From: Trema orientale
Taxonomy: Eukaryota > Streptophyta > Magnoliopsida > Rosales > Cannabaceae
Reading direction: 5' to 3'
DNA length: 64,000 nt
Assembly (NCBI GenBank): GCA_002914845.1
Contig: JXTC01000222.1
Coordinates: 107,785 to 171,784 of the forward strand
Part shown: in pieces, positions 56,020 to 64,000 of the stretch
How the letters are laid out: each line of letters begins with the position of its first letter
How positions within the stretch are numbered: position 1 is the first letter of the stretch
Notes under the pieces: generated by a model
What the model saw: the letters and a program-made list of their open reading frames with translations, nothing else
Databases searched by the model: none
What the model was told of the DNA's origin: nothing
Made by a program: the position numbers and the translations under genes

Positions 56020-57197
56020 TTTGGATTTTTGCAGGCCATGTTAGCAAAAGAAAAAGATTAGAAAAAAGAAGGACGTTATTTGCGAAAGATGGGTTGGGGA
56101 AGGTTTTTGAGCTTAAATGACCTGATGTTACAGCTACAATGATCACTATAAATTCTAATAATATCTTTATCAATTTTTTTAAAAAAAAAATAAATTTAAC
56201 TAATAACTTCCACTTATTATAAATTAAAAAAAAAATACTTATTATTACCTAATCTCCGCTCCCACCCTATTAGAAATAATAGATTTTTATGCTTACTCCG
56301 GTGTGACTCGAACCTAAAATCAAAATTTTAAATAATTGGTGCTCTTACCACTTGAATTAACCTATTTCGTTTAAAATTTTTATCATTTATGATGTCGTTG
56401 TAATTGATTTCGTTGTGGAAAAGTTTTCCTCTTTGGAGTAGGAGTAGTTTCGTATGTAAAACAAAATATACTACGTTCACAAATCCTTCGTGGTGAGTAC
56501 AAGGCCGGATTTTTGTAATATTTCAGGATAAGTCGATGAGCTCTTGTTGCCCGGTTATTTAGCCTTTCCTAGGTAATTCTGTTCTTGTTTACTCCCAGAC
56601 CTTCTTGTATTCTCTTTTCCCTTTTTTCTTATATATAAATATATATATATTTCCCCAAGGTAGATTCATCCTTTAAAAAAAAACAAAAACGAAACAAAAC
56701 AAAACATGCTGCTTTTGTTTTGATCGGTATTTTGACTATAACAGGTTTTTTCTTCTTCTTTATTTATTTATATTTTATTTGGGGATTATATCTAATATAA
56801 CACATATTTTGTTGATAATTTGGATAAATGAATGACGCCACAGAGATCCATAGATTATATCCCTTGTCAGTTAAGCAACTTTTCTCACGGAGACAATGAT
56901 CGGCATATGTAAAACTCAAGATTAAAGGAATTTAATTAAATAAGTTTAATATATCGTATATACGATCTCCCTTGATTTTTCATGTGCACCAATAAATATT
57001 TGTCACATCAGAAGGAATTCTACTTCTTTTCTGTCTAGTCTTATTAATCACAAAACTTGAACATGCACGTAATTTCTTTTTTTTTTTTTCCCACAAAGAA
57101 ATTAATTACAACAACTTAACATCAGAAATGGTAAAGAAATTATTTTAATCTTTCACTCAACAATGACAATATCATTACTGTAAATTTTGATATATAT
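56020..57197. other. Intergenic; UGT-3 3' flank
   Basis: No gene beyond a possible tRNA-derived sequence at 56303-56362. AT-rich tracts and a TA microsatellite near 56632-56650. It shows no clear match to the other UGT 3' flanks. Confidence 0.45.
56303..56362 (-). repeat. tRNA-like A and B boxes (possible SINE head or tRNA relic)
   Basis: On the minus strand, 'ttcaagtggtaagagc' resembles a tRNA A box and 'ggttcgagtcac' (plus 56303-56314) is a perfect-looking B box, about 30 bp apart as in a RNA polymerase III promoter. The segment between does not fold into a tRNA, so this is a tRNA-derived repeat or dead tRNA, not a working tRNA gene. Confidence 0.45.
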
Positions 57198-58616
57198 CTA
57201 TCTAGTGATATGAGCAATGAATGAATCCCACTCCAAACGACAATCTCCTCCTTCAGCGACTGATCGTTTTACAGCGTCACCCATTTCCACAACCCTGTCC
57301 CTAATCTCATCCCCTTCATCTGACACCATTAATTTCTTAACGGCTTTGCTGATCATTGATGAAGTTATCAACTCCTCTCTTTTCCCCCATTCCATAACAG
57401 CCACACCCACTTTGAGCAACTCCGTAATTAACAGAGCATTATAAGGTTGATCCGAGTGCATTGGCCAAGCTGCTATGGGCACTCCCACACTTATGCTCTC
57501 CATACAAGAGTTCCATCCACAATGACTCATAAACCCACCTGTAGATGGGTGCCCTAAAATCTTTACTTGGGACACCCATTTCCTAACCACCATTCCCATT
57601 CCCATTTCCTTCATTCTTTCCTCAAACCCATCTGGAAGCTGAGGTCTCCTCTCTTCTTCATGACTAAAAATATTTACTTTATCCGCGTCTCTCAATACCC
57701 AGATAAACTTTACTCCACTCTGCTCTAAACCAAGAGCAAGCTCTTTAATCTCTTCATTAGAAAAAGTAGTTGTCGTTCCAAAAGAGATATACAACACACT
57801 ATTTGGCTCTTGTTGGTCTAGCCACTCCAACACGTACATGTCTTGATCCTTCATGAGATCCTTAAAGATTATCGTTTGGTGTAAGGGCCCCACTCCCCAC
57901 ATCTTTAATCTTTTCAACAAAATTTGATCATTTGATAAAAGCTCTAGGAAAGAGCCTTCAATAGCTCTACTACTGTTGTGAAGCTCTCCAGCTTTAAAAT
58001 GTGACATTTTTAACTGGTTAGTGACGAAGTTTCTGACGGCAGCTGATGGTATACATGACTCCACTGTGGGAAGGTCTTTTATTGGGATATTGTGCTTTTG
58101 TCCCAAAGCTTCACATCTTAAGGCATAGGCGGCAAAAATAGAGAAGCAATGAAAGGAGTAAGCTTCAGTGTTTGGTAGAGAAACGACATCCTGAACTACT
58201 GAAGCCATCAGAGTATCGTAAACAACGACGAGTCGTTTGGCAGTCGGAGAGAGTGATCGGAGGAGTGTGGCGACTGGTTCGCGGAGGTGCGTGGTGGCTT
58301 CAGTGTTGGGAATTTGGTGCTCGGGGTACTTGGTTTTGGAGCTAGGGTTGGGTGGAGGAGAGGGTAAAATCGGAATTTCGAAGTCGTGAAAACGGATTTT
58401 GGTCATGACATGAATAGGGTTTGAGGCTCGAGATTTGACCTGGGAATTGTGGAGAGCTGAGCCAACGTAGTGGACTGGGATGTCGTATGAGGAAATGACA
58501 TGGGAGAGCTGAAGGAGCTGGTTGAGGTGGCTTTGAGCTAGGAATGGAACCATCACCATCACAACTGATGGTGATGCTGATAAAGATTGGTTTTCATGAG
58601 GAGCACTCGGCGCCAT
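57198..58616 (-). CDS. UGT-3: diverged zeatin O-glucosyltransferase-like UDP-glycosyltransferase
   Basis: Intronless, 472 residues. His30 lies in VPFLAQSHLNQ and Asp134 in VVYDTLMAS; the PSPG box is Trp347-Gln390 (44 residues). The box starts WVSQVKILGHPS, with Ser in the place of the near-invariant Pro of WVPQ/WAPQ, and has SVGVP instead of SMGVP. It ends HSDQ. Compared with UGT-1 and UGT-2 it carries many changes in the acceptor half (70-260), so a different acceptor is plausible. Length and all major motifs are intact, so it is probably functional, but the Ser could alter donor handling. The same strand and family as UGT-1/2 indicate an older tandem duplication. Confidence 0.92.
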   Translation of the reverse strand: MAPSAPHENQSLSASPSVVMVMVPFLAQSHLNQLLQLSHVISSYDIPVHYVGSALHNSQVKSRASNPIHVMTKIRFHDFEIPILPSPPPNPSSKTKYPEHQIPNTEATTHLREPVATLLRSLSPTAKRLVVVYDTLMASVVQDVVSLPNTEAYSFHCFSIFAAYALRCEALGQKHNIPIKDLPTVESCIPSAAVRNFVTNQLKMSHFKAGELHNSSRAIEGSFLELLSNDQILLKRLKMWGVGPLHQTIIFKDLMKDQDMYVLEWLDQQEPNSVLYISFGTTTTFSNEEIKELALGLEQSGVKFIWVLRDADKVNIFSHEEERRPQLPDGFEERMKEMGMGMVVRKWVSQVKILGHPSTGGFMSHCGWNSCMESISVGVPIAAWPMHSDQPYNALLITELLKVGVAVMEWGKREELITSSMISKAVKKLMVSDEGDEIRDRVVEMGDAVKRSVAEGGDCRLEWDSFIAHITR

Positions 58617-59128
58617 TGATGAGTCTTCTAGTGGGGTTCTATGCTAGCTTGATTTATGGAGTTTTGTTTTGATAAATGCTGGCTTTATAATGATTTCACT
58701 GATAAAGACCCGAGGTTCACGGTGAAAGTCATGTGCGTTTTTTGTTGTATATTATTATTTTTTTTCAATTCTTCATCTCCAGCTGAACGTGCTCTTATTA
58801 TATTTAGTGGAAAAAAAAGATTTGAACAGATTGAGTGGCCGGTTTTTCTTTCTGTGCACGTTTATATTATGCCAATTTAATGTTAAATATTCAATCATAA
58901 TGCATGAAAGAAGTCGAAATGATATTCCTACATGTATTAGAATTTTCAAATAAATACAAGTGACCATTGGCAATGAGTTGTAAACAGTATTAAAAATGCG
59001 AAATATATTATTATTATTATTATTATATATGTGTGTGGTTGTCTAGGTCTAGTGGTTGAAATATAAAAATATAAACGATTCTCTAGTAGTTCAAATATGT
59101 CAAATATAAATATTATTGTCGGGTAGAT
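58617..59128 (-). promoter_or_regulatory. Upstream region of UGT-3
   Basis: 58819-58861 ('gatttgaacagattgagtgg' and on to 'tgtgcacg') matches a block upstream of UGT-2 (34011-34050) and, more weakly, UGT-1 (10288-10330). Little else is shared. TTA/ATT microsatellite at 59011-59027. No TATA box is certain. Confidence 0.5.
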
Positions 59129-59960
59129 GATTGTAAAATCCGGTTTAAACAAAAGGCAAAAGAGTAATTTTATAGGTAATGGCATTTTGGTAATTTTGGA
59201 TTATTTAATTAAAATATCTGAAATATTTAAATTAAAGTATTTAAGATGAATTTGGACAACATAAGGTCTAGGTGCATTGGGACTCAGTTGTAAAGAAAAT
59301 TTTAAAGCAAGGACTAAAACAAATTTGAGGGCATAATTGTGAGAAAATTCAGAAAAACTGGGCAAAATTAGAATTTTTAAAACAGTACCGAGCCACCAGA
59401 ATTGTGACACGTGGGCTACAGTACAAAAATTTGCCCATAAATCCCTCAACTTCTTTCCTCTTTTTCCCTGAAGTCCCCGAGCCCCTCCCTTTCTCTTCGG
59501 TTTTTCCTCTTCGGCGTTAGTCTCTGCTCGTCGACGGCCTAGACGTGTGGGGAAGCCGGGTGAAGCCGCGGCCAAGCATGGCTTTTTCCGGCGTTTTCGC
59601 CACCCAAGCCGGTTCAGAACTCCTTCTGACGTCGAACCCAACCTGTTTAAGCGATAACTCGCCAGCGAAATCCCTCCGGTGAGTTTTGACAATTTTTGGC
59701 CGATATCTTAGAATTCAATTGTGATAATTTTACAAATGTCTTGGGTAATATATGATTTGTTGGTGTTGATAAGTGTAATCGCCAAATGATTTAATATACA
59801 ACAAGGATAATTGATTCGGTTGGATTAAATTTCAGATTCGTTGGAAATTTTGCTTTGAAAGTCGGCATTTTTGTAGTTATTTTTAGAAAAGTGATATTTT
59901 AGTAATTATTTTTGCAAAATAGTTATTTGAACTTTAAAAATTATATGAGTTGAAAAGGGA
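59129..59960 (+). mobile_element. LTR-like block upstream of UGT-3
   Basis: It begins TGTAAAATCCGGTTT, then an A/T-rich part, then 'cataaatccctcaacttc' and a GC-rich leader-like segment (59460-59690) with several CpGs, followed by 'ggtgagttttga'. The same layout is seen at 51582-51960. I interpret it as a truncated chromovirus-type LTR rather than the first exon of a host gene, but the latter is not excluded. The minus-strand 163-codon frame at 59201-59692 is Lys/Arg-rich and unsupported. Confidence 0.35.
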
Positions 59961-60107
59961 GAATTAAGAGAAATTGTGGTATAAGACCACTTTTTTAACT
60001 TTATTTAAGTTTATGTCCATCAATTTTATGTTATAGTTAAATTTCAAAATTTTTAAAAACCAGCTGGTGAATATTTGGATTCCTGATTTTGCCTTTACTT
60101 ATTTTGT

Positions 60108-60235
60108 TCAGTTTTTCTTTTCGTTTTTTTTTTCTCGATTTCTTCTTCTCTCTATATCTCTCTCTTTTCTCTTTCTCTCTCTATTTTCTGGTTCTTCTTT
60201 CTCTCTCTTGTTTTTCTTCTTGTTCAACCATTGAT
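60108..60235. repeat. CT-rich low-complexity tract
   Basis: Mostly 'tctctctct' and 'tttcttctt' runs on the plus strand, followed by a transcript-start-like region of the MULE. Confidence 0.8.
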
Positions 60236-61555
60236 TTATTCAGAAGCTTTATTCCTGGATGTTGATTGTTTTACGTGAATCTTCAGCCAAATCATGTGTG
60301 TTTAGATCAGTCAATTTTGATCTTTGATTTTGATCTTTTTTAGGTATGTGTTGTTTTCTTGATTTTATGTCTTGTTTCTTTAGAATCGTAAGTATAATTT
60401 TGTGTTGATTCTATTATGTTGTGTTTTTTGGGATTTTGAACTTTATTGTTAATTTGTATTGCAATAATTATTAGTATTTATGTAATCTAGTTTTTCGCAG
60501 GTCTGAGTAGCTATTTTTAATTTCATGTGTGTTTTGGAATGATTTTTCGTAATTAGTATTGGTTCATGAATTTTTTGTCATAGTACATATAATTTTTGTC
60601 GTGGTTTATATGATTTTTGTGATAGTATATATATTGTGTATTAATTTTAGAGATTTACATTTTCTTTAGTAAGTCATGTTATAATTGATCTTAATTCATG
60701 TATAATCTTGTTTTTTTGTTAGGTTTGAGTAGCTATTTCTATTCTCCTTTGTGTTTTGAATTTTTTTTAATCGGTAATGGTTTATTAATTTTTAGACGTA
60801 GTATATGTTATATTTGTAGTGGTATATGTGATCTGTTTCGTGGTATATGGTATTACTGTTCACTAGTTTTTGTTGATGAACATATTCTGCATTTCTTGTT
60901 TGGTTCATATATATCTGGCCTTGGTATATATGTTTTTTGTATTCGTATATGTATTTTTTGTTATTATTGATTAAGATTGTTCAATATTCTTATTTGGTTC
61001 ATATTCTGTATTTGTTATTTTTCTGTTCTGTTTTTTTTTCGGTAGTATATGGTTTTTTATGTTTAGTATATGGATTTTTTAACTTAGTATGTGTGTGTAT
61101 GTACTTCCTGAACTATTAGATTTAATTTTTTTTTTTTATATTTGTTTCTTAGTTTCTTCATACAGATTCATATACTGATTATAAAGTTGATCAAGATGGA
61201 AATTTTGAGTGCCTATTTATGGTACATGTTTTTTTTTAATGTATATTGTTTTTCTATTTTGATTTTTTGTGGTACATAATTTTTCGTATTTGGTACCAAG
61301 ATTTTCTAATTTGGTACATCTTGATATGTAACTACTGAACTAGTAGGTGTGATTTTTTGTTCTCTAAAGTTAGTTTCTTCGTGTAGGTTCATATATTGAT
61401 TATGAAGTTGATAAAAATGAGAATTTCTTACACCTTTTTATGGTATTTGGAGTTTCGATTAAAGGTTGGCATCATTATAGGCCGGTTATATCGGTTGATG
61501 CAACCTTTTTGACATTGCATTTCCATAGTATACAATTCATAGCTTATCGGTTGAT

Positions 61556-61783
61556 ATGCCAGAATTCAATATAGAACAACTTGTTCTTCCACCAAAGACT
61601 GAAAAACCCAGTGCTGGTAGGCCAAAAAAGAAAAGGATTCTTTCAGCTCGTAAGTTTAAGAAGAAAAATCAAGTCAAGTACAGTCGATACAAGCAATTTG
61701 GCCACACTCGGAAAACTTATCGAAATCCAATTAATGCTGAATTATGTGTTCCAAAGAGGAAGAAAAGCTGTGGAGATCAATAG
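61556..61783 (+). pseudogene. MuDR-type MULE transposase C-terminus with ruined zinc knuckle
   Basis: 75 codons beginning MPEFNIEQLVLPPKTEKPSA, then 'GRPKKKRILSARKFKKKN' and a zinc-knuckle position that reads KYSRYKQFGHTRKTY. The expected pattern is CxxCxxxxHxxxxC. All three Cys positions are Tyr here (TAC, TAC, TAT), while His remains. Each is one G-to-A step from Cys, consistent with methylation-driven decay. Only the tail of the transposase is recognisable; the catalytic DDE part upstream is not. Confidence 0.75.
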
Positions 61784-61849
61784 TCTTTTTTTATTTATTT
61801 TGTAGTTTGTTTTGTTATCAAACAAAGAATTTCTTTTTTTATTTTCCAT

Positions 61850-62360
61850 ATTTTGGTTCATGAAATTTTAGTCGTGGTATATAGAAATTTTGTCATAGTG
61901 TATGAGATTATGTACCCAATTCAGATTCATTATATTGAGATATTGGATATTTTATTTTCTTTTTATGTATTCTTATACAATAAACTTTTGGTCATGGTAT
62001 ATGGAGCTATATACTAGATTCATAACTTTAAGTATATAATATTGTTACTTTTAGATACCAGTTTTAGTATATAAAATTTTTATCATAGTATATGAGATTG
62101 TATACCAGTTTTGTTAATTTAGATATTTGATATTGTTATTTTGTTTCTAGATATTCTCACTTTCAGGTATATGAATTTTTTGTCTTGATATATAGAATTT
62201 TTGTCATGATATATGAGGTTATATACCAGTTTCGTTAATTTAGATATTTGATATTGTTATTTTGTTTCCATCTGCTCTCACACTTTTAAGTACATAAATT
62301 TTTGTTCTTGGTATATTAAAATTTTGTCATAGTATATGAAGCTATATACCATGCTACATA
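61850..62360. repeat. Degenerate tandem repeats, period ~121 bp
   Basis: 'gttaatttagatatttgata' follows 'ataccagttt' at 62112 and again at 62233; weaker copies of the 'gtcatagtatatgag…atacca' unit precede them. About four units can be traced by eye. Confidence 0.7.
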
Positions 62361-62399
62361 TATACCGTGTTCGAAATTATATGAATGATTATGATTTAC

Positions 62400-63040
62400 T
62401 TATATATACATTATGGCATTTGAGCATATATATGGACATTTGTATATAGAGTACTTTGACAAATGGTGCTTGCTTGGTGCTGATTTGATGCACTCTATTA
62501 TTTTCTCAAAGGAGATTCTACCCCAATGGTAGTCCTCCCATATCCAATCAATGTCCATTCAACATTATTAGTTTTAATATATTCTTACTGATCGCCAATT
62601 AAAAAGGTCTCTAACTATATACAGCTTGCATAGCTTTATCATCATTTCATTATTGTTGCCACCATATGATTCAAACTTGTCTCTAATCTCCTTCTTTTTC
62701 ACTCTCTTTCCTAGGGAGAAAATTTTTCTAAAACCCTCTTTACTTTGTAGTTTATGTTCCTTCAAGTCTATTAGTTATTTGGCTTTGAGCCCCATAATTG
62801 TTATATATAGCTTCAAACCAAACACATATTTTTCTCTATTGATGTTGAACCATGCTTTATCATTATTGGAGCATGGTATGTATTTCCGAATTAAGTTGTG
62901 AATGAGTTGTGAGATGCTCTTTGTGACCCTCATATCAATCAACCAAAGCATATCTGCTTGAATCGTCTTTGTTGCTCTATACTCATCTTGTCGTGGATGA
63001 GTTGCAGTATGTTTATCTTTGAATATATTTGTATTTTCTT
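62400..63040 (-). pseudogene. DUF1985 / Ulp1-family MULE gene fragment
   Basis: The minus-strand translation gives 'SIEQQRRFKQICFG' (63000), then 'SQLIHNLIRKYIPCSNND', 'WFNINREKYVFGLKLY', 'KEHKLQSKEGFRKIF' and 'NNNEMMIKLCKLYIVRDLF'. These are the successive landmarks of the DUF1985 domain, which sits N-terminal to Ulp1-like protease in plant MULE-borne genes. A stop and a frame change interrupt it, and no C48 protease domain is seen further along. Dead copy. Confidence 0.75.
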
Positions 63041-64000
63041 AGGATCTAACCAGTTAGTCTTTGGTATAATATACTTTATTATAGCTGGAATCTGTAAATC
63101 AATGAACCAAATACAAAATGTTATGAATAAAGTACATAAACTTATAAGAAAAATACAAATTAAAGTGGTACTGGAAAATTTATGAATCATTATGAAAAAT
63201 TTATGAACTAAGATATAAAAATTATGAACAACAAAAAAAATTTCATGAACCAAACAGAATTAGATATTACATAAACTTGTCCTTTAAAATCCATGAACTA
63301 TATAGAAAATTCATCTATTAAATAGAAATCCAATATGCATGTATAGATTAACACATAAATACATTAATAAGTCCAAAGGATATAATAAGTCCACATAAGT
63401 ATACATAGAAACATATCACAATACACACATATTAACATAAAGCACATACAAAATCAATATACGACAAGACAAATGCATATACTAAATTGAAATAGTCTTG
63501 AACCACAAATAAGTCTTATGACAAAACTTTATAAATGACATGAAATCTAGTTCAACACAATATAAAATTCACACATAGAAGATTTGTTAAGTACTTACCA
63601 AATAAACTATGTACCAAACCATGCGTGGAGCCTAAAATCTATGAACCATGTATCCTAAATGAAAAAACATAAAACAGATAGGAATCTAAACAATTTGAAC
63701 CCTAAGTAATAACCATGTACCCTAAAATCTATGAACTATGTATGAGTTTTTCTTATAGTTACCAAAGCAACCAACAAAATTCAAGAATATTAGTCCCATG
63801 GGCATTTTGGTCGCTTATCCACTTCTCCAATACAAAGTTCCATGGTTCAACTCATTAAAAAAAAAAAAAAAGCTTATTTGCTAAATTCTTGCATAAAAGC
63901 CACATAATGATCAACTCTATAGAAATGTATATGGATCAATAGTCAATCACTGTAAACTTATGTGCCTATATTGATAGTAGTAGGTAGTAACACTAACACT
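63041..64000. other. Right arm of the MULE region, non-coding
   Basis: Repetitive phrases 'atgaaccaaa', 'aatttatgaa', 'ctatgtaccaaac' and 'accatgtaccctaaaatcta' recur from 63100 to 63750, mirroring phrases of the left arm in inverse orientation. No gene is supported. Confidence 0.5.

Larger units (their letters stand above)
60060..64000. mobile_element. Decayed MULE-type region with MuDR-like and DUF1985 fragments
   Basis: The plus strand carries the C-terminal end of a MuDR-like transposase (61556-61783) and the minus strand a DUF1985 fragment (62400-63040). Around them the DNA is built from repeated 'ggtatatgg/agtatatga…tttttgtcat' phrases on the left and their inverted counterparts ('atgaaccaa', 'tatgaatcatta') on the right, like long terminal inverted repeats of a MULE. 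The ends were not located; the right one may lie outside the window. It is strongly degenerate. Confidence 0.6.

Noticed and set aside
59201-59692. 163-codon minus-strand frame with a Lys/Arg-rich segment
   Set aside because: It lies in a GC-rich LTR-like leader on the strand opposite to the presumed transcript, has low-complexity composition and no recognisable domain.
62939-63253. Hydrophobic start of the 104-codon minus-strand frame as a membrane protein
   Set aside because: The Ile/Phe-rich start comes from repetitive AT-rich DNA; only its end (from about 63040 down) belongs to the DUF1985 fragment.

Overview
This window looks like nuclear DNA of a eudicot plant. It is AT-rich and built from layers of plant transposons: Copia and Gypsy LTR elements, a Helitron, CACTA elements, MULEs and MITEs. 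These surround a small tandem family of intronless glycosyltransferase genes. The genus cannot be fixed from the sequence. Two single-N positions (6574 and 43277) look like assembly joins.

The only convincing host genes are three UDP-glycosyltransferases on the minus strand: UGT-1 at 8540-10015, UGT-2 at 32332-33747 and UGT-3 at 57198-58616. Each has a full-length 44-residue PSPG box and an N-terminal QSHLNQ motif of the zeatin O-glucosyltransferase (UGT93) type. UGT-1 and UGT-2 are close duplicates that share 3' and 5' flanks. UGT-3 is more distant and keeps only a short shared upstream block. All three should be cytosolic sugar transferases acting on a small hydroxylated molecule. Cytokinin is the family precedent, but the acceptor is not proven.

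Region by region. 1-4498 holds a Copia element on the minus strand whose left part runs off the window, with an 887-bp insertion. 5424-6573 and 6575-8606 are two copies of the UGT-1 3' flank, separated by an N; the second copy carries an 827-bp MULE flanked by a 9-bp target duplication. 10776-28722 is a nest in the UGT-1 upstream region. It contains a Copia element (10776-19380) with two solo LTRs and pieces of 18S rDNA inside it, then two MITEs, then a Helitron (20594-28722) with a solo LTR placed exactly on its 3' terminus. The corresponding UGT-2 upstream region lacks this nest and shows the empty Copia site. 29549-31206 is a Gypsy-type LTR. 35109-43277 is a CACTA element with TNPD, DUF4216, TNPA-like and Ulp1-protease modules, cut off at the second N. 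43278-50289 holds degenerate Copia remnants in opposite orientations, with a MITE. A short solo LTR lies at 50832-51381, an LTR-like block at 51582-53950 and a CACTA 3' remnant at 54890-56019. 59129-59960 is another LTR-like block. 60060-64000 is a decayed MULE-type region with a MuDR-like zinc-knuckle fragment and a DUF1985 fragment on the opposite strand.

Main points for follow-up: the probable haplotype-join artefact that reveals a possibly polymorphic MULE insertion; the inverted 18S rDNA pieces inside a retroelement; the solo LTR on the Helitron end; the separation of UGT-1 from its distal upstream sequence by about 18 kb of nested elements; and two unrelated DNA transposons that both carry Ulp1-associated modules.
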